This document shows, one piece after another, positions 13,226-25,400 of a DNA stretch of 64,000 nt. Source of the stretch: Rhabditophanes sp. KR3021 (Eukaryota; Nematoda; Chromadorea; Rhabditida; Alloionematidae); assembly GCA_963281155.1 (NCBI GenBank), contig CAUJLY010000006.1, positions 5,580,001 through 5,644,000 of the forward strand, written 5' to 3'. The stretch's first letter is position 1; each line of letters starts with the position of its first letter. The position numbers and the translations under genes were made by a program. The notes beneath the pieces were generated by a model, which was not told the origin of the DNA, made no database searches, and worked only from the letters and a program-made list of their open reading frames with translations.

Positions 13226-14435
13226 CTTTTGAAATTTACTATTTTAGTTGACAAAGTATAAATCATTTTCCATTTAAAGTTGCTTATATACAAGAGTTGT
13301 TTAATTTATTATCAAATATGTTTGTTTTGTTTTTATTTGTTTTTACATTTAATAAATAAAAATCGCATTTATGTCATCTGAATGATACTTTGACAGGATT
13401 CGTGAGTATGCTAATATTTCTATTTATTTAAAATGAATTTTTGCTATTTTTAATGATCAATCTTGGAATGTATTTTTTATTCAAAAAGTAATAAAGTTTA
13501 ATAGGTGTCAAATTAAGTTTTCCAAATGTTAATTAATAGAATGACATTTTTATTTTTAGAGTCATTCTTGCAGACTATAAAAGTAGACAATGTAGCTTTT
13601 CAGAAATAAGTAATTTGGCTTCAAAAAATATATTTAATCCTATAAACCGAGATGATTTTAAAAAATTTGACGCATGAATCGTTGAATATTGTTGTGTTAA
13701 TAAATAATTGAAATATTTAAGAACAGGATTAAAATAATGAATGTATTTGTGTAAGGTTTAATTTATTTACACCCAATAACATAACAAATACATGTACATG
13801 GATATTAATTATTTGTTATAAAACACCTTCCGGATGCTTGTCCTGGCCACCACTGTCATATATTGAGATAAGAAAGGTTAAAAAATGAAAGTAATAAAAA
13901 TTCAAACATGTATTGGAACTTCAACAAATGACATCAAACTCACACTTAACGTGTACTAAAGCAATTGTTTTCTGATGGCTAACCTTCAGATGTCTAAGAA
14001 TGTTGTAATCGTGAATATTATGATGTTAACACATACATGTCACTGAATAATTGGCATAATCAAATGAAAGACATATAGTTAAGACTTCATGTTCAAAAAT
14101 CAAAAGAACATTTATTATCTATGTTTACTTTATAAGCAGATCAAAGACTTTGTCCAATCAACTGATAGTTTATAATTAAGCAAGTTAGTCCCATACTTGT
14201 TGTATTCTAAAGCTATAAAATGTTTACCCTATAGTCTACCCAATAACGCATAATATTTTTTGTGTTTATGCATGTTGTCAATGAGTTAAATAGGGCGATG
14301 ATAAGGAAATTTTATGAGAACATTATAATTTGACTTGTTCACCATTTACCTAATTCATTTGCTCTTTTAACAATTTCCTTCTTTAATAATAATCCTGATA
14401 ATAATTTTAATTTTAGTTTTAAAAATAGCCATTTA
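13226..14435. other. Intergenic, divergent promoter region
   Basis: The 1.2 kb between the protease start (minus) and the ammonium-transporter start (plus) must hold both promoters. An acceptor-like TTTTAG at 14411-14416 sits 19 nt before the transporter ATG. No other gene seen. Confidence 0.5.
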
Positions 14436-16333
14436 ATGAGTGAGCAAGAAATAATTGCCAATTTATCACGACAACTTCTTCACATGGAATTCCGTTTGGA
14501 AAGCCTAGAAGAAGACCAATCTACAAATGAAAATGATTTCTTTATGTGTTCAATGGCTCTCATTATTTTTTGTAAGTTTTTGACGATTTCATAGTATTAT
14601 TTAATATCACAAATTCAGTGATGCAATGTGGATTTGCCTTTTTAGAAGCAGGGGCAGTGAGAAGTAAAAACACAACAAATATTTTAATCAAAAATTTACT
14701 CGATTCATGCCTTGCTGTTATCGGATATTATGCTGTTGGGTGGGCATTTGCATACGGACCTGGTACTGAAGGATCAACATTTAACCTTTTCATCGGCTAC
14801 TCTCAATTTTTTTTATCTGGTGTAGATAATTATGCCAAATTCTTTTTCCAATACGTTTTTGCAGCAACATCCGCAACAATTGTTTCCGGTGCTGTAGCAG
14901 AAAGATGTGAATTTGCAAATTACATTACATATTGCACAGTCATTTCAGGTATATTTTTACTAATTAACTTATGTGTATATTTTTTAGCTTTTGTTTATCC
15001 TGTTTTAACTCATTGGGGATGGGATCCAGAAGGTTGGATGTATAAAGGAATTGAAAGTGGTGATATCAAAACAACATATATTGATAATGCTGGATCTGGC
15101 GTAGTTCACTTGTGTGGTGGAACTATTTCATTTTTGGCGGCTTGGATGATGGGACCTCGCCTTGGAAAATTCGCGACTGACGAAGAAGAAGAAAGTATTG
15201 AAATTAAAGGCCACTCAGTTCCATTTGCCGCTTTAGGTGGATTTATTCTCATGTTTGGATTTTTAGCTTTCAACGGTGGATCAGTTGCCGATATTGCCAA
15301 ACCTGGCGAAGGGGCTATTGTTGCGTTGGCTATGACGAACACTATTTTATCGGGGGCGTTTGCTGCCCTTATTTATTTAATTATTCATTACATTTTTCAC
15401 GGAAAATGGACATTGCTTTTGACAATCAATGCTTGCTTAACCGGAATGGTTGCCGCATGTGCAGGATGTAATAGAATGATGCCATGGGGAGCAGCTTGTA
15501 CGGGAACTGTTGCAGGATTAGTTTATCTTGCATTAAGTAAAATGATGATTAAGTTACGCATTGATGATCCATTAGATGCCTTTGGTGTTCATTTCGGTGG
15601 TGGTTTCACAGGTTTATGTTCTGTTTGTATTATTGCACCAGGCGGTGTTGCCTATTCTATCGTTGGAGCAATTAACGGTGATGGCGGACACGCTGTCGCA
15701 CAAGCTTTTGCTCAATTAGGATGGAATCTCATTTGCGCTTTAGCCATTATTTTATGGTCACTAGGAACAATGGCTCCAGTATTTAAATTTCTTAAAGTTA
15801 TTGGGAAATTCAGAGTAAGTGAAGAAGTAGAAATGAAAGGATTAGATATTTACAAGCATGGTGAAGCTGCTTATCCATTACACGCTTATGGGCATGGTTG
15901 GGATGATTTCGAAAGTATTAAGCATCAACATGCTTCAGAACCTGTTGTGAATAGAAATAGAAAAATGTCGGTTCATCAAGAAATTTCTATGGAAGAATTG
16001 GCCGAAGCTTATCAAAGAAGAAGCAGTGTAGCATTTGACTTGGGAGCACCGAACCCAACACAGAAGAGAAAATTTAGTTTGTATCAAAATCCTCAGCATT
16101 TTGAGCATCCTGAACATCACAACAAGGCTAAAACAAAGAATCCATTCTCAAAAAATAAGATTTCTCCCATGCTAACGCAAATTAATGAATCCAGCCATTC
16201 GGAAGAAACCGACTCAGTTTCTTCGGATGATTCGAAAATCCATCATAGTCCAGTCGCACATCAAGTTGGAAAACAAAGCCTTTTTGATCATTACACTACA
16301 AGTCCTGAAGTTAATGACGATTGGAAATTTTAA
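14436..16333 (+). CDS. Ammonium transporter (Amt/Rh family, Amt type)
   Basis: Exons 14436-14571 and 14619-16333 encode 616 aa. The first exon gives a short extracellular N-terminus and the start of TM1 (MCSMALIIF), completed as LMQCGFAFLEAGAVRSKNTT after the 47-bp intron; this junction supports the start. About eleven hydrophobic segments follow, with the Amt signature DNAGSGVVHLCGG, the NGGSVAD loop, and pore histidine regions including HFGGGFTGL. The roughly 190-residue cytosolic tail contains EEVEMKGLDIYKHGEAAYP, the conserved Amt regulatory segment, then a Ser/His-rich disordered end. Amt proteins conduct ammonium/ammonia across the plasma membrane; C. elegans has amt-1 to amt-4 and I cannot choose among them. 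The stop lies 88 bp from the convergent NRPS stop. Confidence 0.95.
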
Positions 16334-16421
16334 TAATAAGAGTATAATTTGCATACATTTTATCAAATTTAAAGTATCATATATATTATATGGGTTTACT
16401 ATTAACTGTGCAAATAAAGAA

Positions 16422-19400
16422 TTAAATAAAGAATTTCTTTTTAATTACTTCCATAATTAATTTAATATTTGGATAAGACAATATTTGGGTATGATCTCCT
16501 TCTAGTTGATACTTTGACACGACACAGTAATTGCTCCATGCTTCTTCGTTGCTTTTATTACTTACTAATAATGTCATACATTTTTGTGTATCATAATATG
16601 GTACGTAGTTGATACTTAACTGCAATAAGTCCCACGACTGCTTGATGATACTTTTAAAAGTATTACTTTCAGATGGGATTAATTTGTTTAGATGTTTGAT
16701 TATGTAATCACCGTGCTCTTCAAAAGTAGGGGATTTATTGTTTGAAGAATTTAAGATACCATCAATATTAAACACATGTGTGTCTATCAAATTTTTGCTA
16801 AATTCATAAGCAACTAATCCCCCAAAAGACGCACCTATCATTAATGTAATTCCAGGAAAAGTAGTGTATTTTGATTGATAACAAATTCGGAGATAGTTTG
16901 TAAATTCGGTTAACGTGCTAAAGATGGAAATAATTTTGGGATATTCAATATTGATGAGCTCAATGTGTTTGGTTATTTTGTTGATTTCATTTATAAACTG
17001 TTGATAAGGAATCATGTTTCCGTAAAGGGCTGGGAATATAAGTATTCTATATCTGATTTTATCAGATGATGAATTTTGTGTTAAAGACATTATATCAGAA
17101 ATAGTTTGACAATACAACAACTCATTTATGTCTAGAAATATTGCGTGCTTTTGTCGTAAAATCGAAATCAGCTTCAAAAGAAGTAATGAATCTCCACCAA
17201 GGCTATAAAAGTTGTCGTTCATATCAAGATCATATTCAAAGGGTAGCTTTAATATTTGTTTAATGCATTCTAAAATAATTTTGTTATTTGATAAAGTGGG
17301 TAAGTATAATTTTAATGTATCTTCAAAGTGCATGAACATTTTATCTGCTGTGTTTTTGTTGGTTACATCTGAATTAATAATGTATTCAATGGACCAATCA
17401 TCTCCAATTTTATCAATATTCAATTGAATTGGATGTGAATTATCACGAAAATCACTTTCAATAAATTGTTCTGTATCGGTTTTAAATGTATTTTGAGAAT
17501 ATTCCATATTATATCGACAATTGAAATACACATGGTAAGGATATTTATCAACAAAATTTTCAATTCTCATCTGTGATTGAACGAATGACCATGGTACATC
17601 CATATAATCATTCATTTGTTGATAATTTGTTTGTATATGTTGACAATTATCAAAAAATGAAGAGGTTTGATTCTTGATTTTAGCAAATTCCATTATCACG
17701 TTGTTCAAAAATATCCCAACGCAATCTTGATTGGCTGTACTCCGGTTAAAAAAAGGAAATGCTATTCGAAGAAAGTCACAATTGTTATCAACAAATGATT
17801 GCTGCCGATGAATAATGTAAAGTGTCAAAAATGTAACAAAGGGTGTAATTTTATATGTATCACATAGTCGCCCTAATTGATATGATTGCCTTTTAGATAA
17901 GTTAATCTTATAATAGAAAATTAATTTTTCGATTTTTTGATCTTGTCGATAAAAATATAGGGGTGTTGTTGAAATTGATAAGGAATTAACGATAATTTTA
18001 CATTTTTGTTGGTACATTTTTTGTTTCCTTTGTTCTTCTTGACTGTAAAGTACATATTGAAACGGGTCTTTTCTGGATACAACCTGACTTTTGACGTAGC
18101 AATTCATTTCTTTGTTTATTAATTTTGTTGTCCAAGCATCGGAAATTATGTGATGTAGTATTAGAACAAATGTGATGGTGTTATTTGAAATTGAAAATAT
18201 AAATGGTTTCACCGGCAATTCATTTTGAAGATCAAAGCGATGGGAGTGATAATTGGTAATTTGAATTTTTAATTCATTGCTACTTTGAACTTCTATAATA
18301 TTTAAGTCAAAATAACTTTCTGTTAAAGATAAAACTTCTTGGATAATTGTGAAAGAATCATTTTCAAAATAAATTGTCCTTAACATAACGTTATTTGCTA
18401 ACAATTTAAGGAACGAAATTTGCCATAGTTCTAAATTATTATATTCAACTTTTGCTTCTTCAGCAAACACTATGTTGCAATTCTTGTAATCATGTGTCTG
18501 ATTTAATAGATACATTTGTTGTTGTTGATATGAAAGATTTAAGCTGGTCAAATCAATTGAATTTGCCTTTGTTCTCTTTTCACAATTCTTTTTTATTTGA
18601 AGTTTCTTATTTTTAATTATGTTTCCGATGGTTTCATATTTATAAATATCTAATACATACACATCCGGCTCTAATAATTTATTCATTTCATAGGACAATA
18701 ATGCCCCGTTTATTGAATTACCACCAACACTAAAAAATGGCGTATTTAAATGTATACCTTCCATTTCTAATACTTTCCCCCATATTTGAATAATTGTATT
18801 TTCAACTATATGTTGATTATGTGAGCTATTTGAGTTTTGACGCCCTTCGTTTATAAGGTTTAAAATTTCTTCTTCATTGACTTTATTATTTGAGGTCAGT
18901 GGTATTTTTTCTAATTTCAAGCTACGTTTCGGTAAACAATACAGAGGCAGATACTTTTTGCAATGTTGAATTATATAATCATGCTCCAATTTTGTGGAAC
19001 CGACATAAACTATATTAATACTTTCACTGAAAACAGCTTTGCATTCTTTAATCTCATCTAATAATTCAATAATGCCTTCGATTTCAATTAATTCTACACG
19101 ATGTCCATAAATCTTGATTTGCTTATCTTTTCTACAGTTAAATAAAATATTTTGATTTATCGTGGATACCAAATCTCCTGTTTTATACCATTCCCTTGTA
19201 TTATTATTTATATATCCCCACATTAAACCTATGCCTGACAATTCTAATTCATTTTCAATTATTCGGTATTTCATATTAGCAATTGGTTTTCCTAAACATT
19301 GTGCATTATCGTTTGATCTCATGAATCTCCAAATACAATAACCTGTCGTTTCGGTTGGACCGTAGTTTTGTATTGTTGCTACTTTATTCATGATCATCTT

Positions 19401-22400
19401 GTTTAATAATGCTTGGGGAAGTTTTTCAGCTCCAACAATCCAATATTTCAGTATATTCATTTTAAGCAATTCATCATCATTGAATGTTTTGATAATACCA
19501 GGAAAAAGCATAGCATGAGTTATTTGAAATTCTCTAATTTCATCGACAAAAACTAGAGAATCAAAAGGTTGTTGAGATTGATAAAGTGATGAACCATTAC
19601 ATAAAGTACTGAATATTTCCAGAACACTGTTATCATAAACAAGATTGGTAAACTGATATACTGTATCGGTAGATGAAAGTTTAAAGTTTCGAGTACTTTC
19701 CGTTATCATGTTAATCAAACCTTCTTGCCCAATGCAGACGGCTTTGGGAATCCCCGTAGTACCTGATGTGTTTATTATGTAGGAGAGATTGGATTGGAGG
19801 TGTCTAAAAAAGTAAAAATAAGTTTGCTTATGTATTTGAATAATATTCTTATTGTTAAAGAAAAGCATGGTCGAGCAGTTTTCTAATATTTTGTCTATTC
19901 TTTCAGTTGGATATTTATCGTCAATTGGGTTATAAGCAGCGCCACATTTTAATATAGCAAGAATAGTAAGAATGTGATCTGTTGATTTAGAAGCTAAAAA
20001 AGAAATAATACTTTCTGGTACGATTGTTTCACCAAATTGAATAAAATATTGCCTTTGCAAATTGAAACATAGTATAGTTATCGCTTCAATAAGATTCGAA
20101 TACGTAAGGCAACTCAGTTTAGTTTTAATTGCAAAGTTATATGGAGTCAATTCAGCTTGCTTACACAAAATACTTAGTAGAGTCAAATTTCCAGGGTAAT
20201 CTCTTTGCTTTGTTTGTTGAAATTTCTCAGTTAGTATTTCCTGAATAAGTACTAACAAATTTTGCATCCAGTCCGTATTAAATAGTTTTTCTGATCCCTG
20301 GATTACAATATTCAATTCATCGCTTGTTTCAACAAATATTGTAAGATCAAACTTTGATTTTTTATCTATTTTATTCTTCATACCCTTTACTGGATTCATT
20401 TGAGTTATCATTATCTGAGCATTAGAATTAAAATATTCTTCTATATCCAAATGACATCTGTTTGCCATATAAGATATTGCTTCCCGTATATGGTCTTGAT
20501 CTGGAGATTGTATTAAAACTGGCAAAACATTTACAAACATTCCTACAGCTTTATCCAAATCATAAATTATTTGTCTTGAATCAAATGTTGATAGTATGCA
20601 AAGCTTTGATACATTTAGAGATTTCATTAAAGATTCACAAATAATTCCATAAATTAAAACAAACTCAGAACATTGGTATTGTTTTAAATATTGTTCTGCA
20701 GCTGTTTTAAAATTCAAAATAGTAATTTTCTTTGATACTATTTTTAATTCTGGATCAAAATTAAATAAATAATTTTGCTTAATTGTTTGTTCATTACATT
20801 CTTTGAGATAATTTTTATACGCTGTATCAATTTTGATGTTATTAATTTCATTAAAACTACTTTTGATTTGATTAAGTTGGTTTACAGAATAAAGATTGGG
20901 TGTATTCGTTAAATATTTTTCTAAACATATTATTGAAAATCCATCCACACAAGTGTGACCAACTTCTAATATAAAAAAGTCGTTACATAAATACGCAAAG
21001 AACCAAGGAGCTTCAAAAAGATTTTCATAATTGTAATTAATAGCTGTGTATTTTGAAACATTCTGCAAGTTGATAAAACACTCTGTCAAACTTAAAATTA
21101 ATGTGTGATAAGTTCCATTTTTATATTCAAAAATAGATCTTAGCATTGGTTGTATTTTCAAAACATTGTTTATTTTCACATTCATTGCTTTTAAACTGAC
21201 ATTTTCTATTCGAACTTTGATACTATTGCAATAGGTATTTGTTAATTTCTGATTATTAATATTCTTTTCCAAATATTTCAAAATCGGTAGTGCGAAGTGG
21301 TTTTTAATAGAATAAGCATGATTAGATATTTTATTTCCTTGATACATGACATTGGACGCAATATTTTGTGGCTTACTGTTTTTTCCAAATGATAATAAAT
21401 GATTAACAAAATTGTCTATCAAGGGATTATCAAATAAGATTGAAACATAGCAATCAAGACGATATTTTTGTCTAATATTGGAGCACAATATAGCTGCTGA
21501 AATAGAGTTGCCCCCAAGTTCAAAAAAACTTTTGTGTCTATCAAAGTCTGAGTCAACTTCCAAAACATCTTCCCATAGTGATGTAATGCCATTGAGCATG
21601 GAAATAGAATTCATCTGATCCAAAATTTTGAAATAACTGTCAACATAGCCTATAATTGTATTCGACGAATATTTTTCTTCAGAATAATTTATTATTAGTT
21701 TAATCCCATTTTCTTGCTTTTGAATAGTCCATATTTGATTATAAACTGAATATAAAGATACTTCTTCTTCAATTCTAACAAAAACTTCATTATCTAACAT
21801 GAAATTATCATTATTATCAAATGTGTCTAAAATAAACATGATTCTCGAGGCGTTCATATTAGATGCAAGTTGCATATTCTTATTTTGCATTACATTTGCT
21901 ATGTGCTGCTTATTAATTTGAATATCTTTACTAATTTGATTTGAAGAAGTTATATCAAGCAAGAATGTATCAACGAAGTTCCCAACAATATTTTGAAAAT
22001 GTGGTGTACGCAATGACATAGGTGTAAATATTTGAAATCGTTCATCTGTCTTTAAGTCATTCAATACATGAACTAGAATTGTGATAAATGTTGAAAACTC
22101 ATCTTCCTTAGGAAATTGATTAGTGTTAAAACAAATGTTTTGAATATATTTATTTGTTTTTATGCTCTTAAAAAATGACTGTTGTAATGCTTCCCGTGAT
22201 CTAGTTGTCATTTGATGGTTATCAAAAGCAAATTTTGCAAAACAACTATTTAGCTTTATTTTAGGATGCTCAGTAATACTCAAGTTGGTTGATAATAATT
22301 TGTACATAACGAAAAGATTTTTCCGTATTAATTGCAGAGAATGTCCATCAACAGCTATGTGGTGGAAATCAATGCCAAATGATCTATTTGAGACATGATA

Positions 22401-25400
22401 AATGCTGATCGGAAGTTCATTAGTTAAATCAATGCCTTCTTTAACCGAATTCGAAGTGCTAAAGTTAATATAACATTCAGTTAATGACAATAATCTCTGG
22501 AAAATATTTTTAGATGTAATATGAAGGATACTTCTTAAACTTGGATGATTTGCAATTAAGTTGTTGATAAGAATTGATATCAACCCAGAATCTACATCTC
22601 TATTAAATTCAATTTTCCATTTGATTGAATACTGATCAGAATGTTGCGAAACTTCATTGTCGAACCACATGTAATTCTGACTTCGAGTTAAAGGAATTGC
22701 ATCATAATCAAAAGATGAATTATTCCCAGCAACTTCTGCTTTATGCTGTGCTTTATTAATGATTTTATCAAGTGATTTGAATTCAAAAATATCGGTAAGG
22801 TTGATATAATAATTGAATTGCTCTGCAACTTCATGAACAGCCATCATTAACGATATACTTGTACCTCCCTTTTCAAACAAATTATCTGATATTTCTAATT
22901 CAGGGCAATGAATGAATTTGGCAAAAGTTTTTACTATATTTGAATAAGAATCATTTACTGGTTTACAGCCATAATTCTTGATAGTTTGACTGCTAACTAA
23001 ATCATGTAAATATTTCCTGTCAATTTTGCCATTGCTATTTAACTTAAATTGCTCATGGTAAAAGTAATATTTCGGTATCACATTAACAAATATTTTCGAT
23101 TCAAGATACTTAAATAATATTGTGTGATTCACTACTTCAATGCCGCTATAATGGACTGATAGTATATTTTGATTATTAATGTTGTGTTTCAAGACAATGC
23201 ATTCGCTTATATTAGAATGTTTCAATAAAATTTCTTGAATTTCGTTCAAATCAACTTTAATGCCATCAAGTTTTATCTGATTATCCAATCTTCCTTTTAA
23301 AATAATTTCTTTATTATTCAAATGGTAAACCATATCTTTTGTAAATAAACCGTTCATATTTTCTTGTATTGAAAAATTTGGTTTACGAGTATCTTGGTAT
23401 AAGTAACCACGGAACAAACCAATGCCATACGAAAATAGAATACCAGCACTTAAATTTGATTGGTATACACCATTTTCCTCATAAATCACAATGCCGACAT
23501 TATCAATTGGATTTCCAATTCGCAAAGGATTCATATTCTTTCTCATCTGAAGGATGTTTGTATAAATAGCATGTTCAGTTGAGCCATATTCCTGACAAAC
23601 AATAATATTTAGTTTATAAAGAAAATCTAAACAAGCGGCGGACAAACTTTCTCCTCCATAGTGCAAGTACTTTAATGATTGAAGGTGCCCTAACTGTGTT
23701 TTATTTAATCTGGAAATATAAGCTGGCATGATATAGCTATGTGATATATTCAAGGAGTCAAAAGTTTGAATTTTAGGAATTTGATCATCTGCAAGAACAA
23801 TGTCACTTCCATTAACAAAAGCTTTGAGTATGTCAGCAAAGAAAATATCAAACGCATAATTAACTACTTGATATATTTTGGATGTGTTCGTCAGATAAAA
23901 CAGTTTTGTGTAATTTGTAACTAAATTCAGCAATCCCTCCCCTTCAGAGCAAACTAATTTCGAATTTCCAGTTGTTCCTGAAGTTTCAGTCAAATAAAAT
24001 ATATTTGTATAATTTAATAAATTTCTGGAATTTTTTCGCAAGTAAATATATTTTTCGTGGGCTATATGAGCAATTTTTTCTTCTGAAATAATCAAAGAAT
24101 TTATTAAAACTTTAATTTGCTGTAATTTTGAATTTGCATTAATTGGTAAAACTGCAAACCCAGATTTCCAAATTGCTAAGACCATAGATAACATGTTTAT
24201 GTTTCGGGTAGACTGAATGCCTATAGGAATATCTCTAATTGCAATTTCTCCAAATGTTTCGAAATATTCATTATTTAAAGTCATTGATAGGAAATTTGCT
24301 TTTGTTAGAAGGTTATTTAAGGATATGTTGACAGATTTATCTTCATTATATACTATTGTATTTGATAAATCAGCTTGTTTTTGTAATATATCAAATAATG
24401 GAAATACATTTGGATAATCTTTTGCAACCAACGGATAGTTTGAACTCATTTCTTTAATTGAACTTTCCAATTTAAAAGGTAGCAACTTCATAACTGAATC
24501 AAATTCTTTAATGATATTCTCAATTTCAATTTTGGAAATGTCACAAGAATAAGACACGTGTATCTCACAATGCTGTACATGGGTATCAATTGACCAAACT
24601 TGTGGGCACTCTAAAGCTAATGGCAACATTTTCTTAACGTTGGATATATTATGTTTAAGGATATTAGTTTCCTGAATGAACATAACGTCATACAATTGTC
24701 CGGATAGTTTCGAGCACTCCTTTATTTGATCAAATGGCAAAGCTTGGTGTCGGAGATCTGAAACTAGCATCTTATGATGTGATTGAATTTCCTGTCTAAT
24801 TGTATTTGAACTGTGTAGATTAAAAATAAACGGAATAGGGTTAATAAAGGAGCCAATTACGCTTTCAAATTTATTGTGTATTCTGCCTGAACAAGGAATG
24901 CCAATTGATATATTGTCTATTGCATGAATTTTTAAAATAGCAATTCTATATGCAAATAAACAAATTGAATAGAAGGAACATCCGGTTTGTGTGGAAAGAC
25001 GCTGAAGAACATCAAAATTTGACTTACTTAATTTGATTTTCACGTTTTTTGGTTTCAATAAGTTTAATTTAAGATTTGAATATAGGCAATAAGAAAAGCT
25101 GAACAATTTACTTCCCCAATATTCTTTATCTTTGATATAATTGCTTGAATCAAAATAATTATCTTCAAATGTTGGAAAGGTTGAATATTGAACAGAATCT
25201 TTGTTGAAAACAAATTGATCAATCAAATAATTATAAATAACTTGGAGACTCAAACCATCGCAAGCACAATGATGACAGAAGAAAAATAAATTAACGTTTT
25301 TATCTCTGTCGATGTTGAGATATGCAATTAATGGAATTTCACAAGACACATTTATTGAGGCTACAGGCTCAATATGATCATTTAATGAAAGATGAATAAA

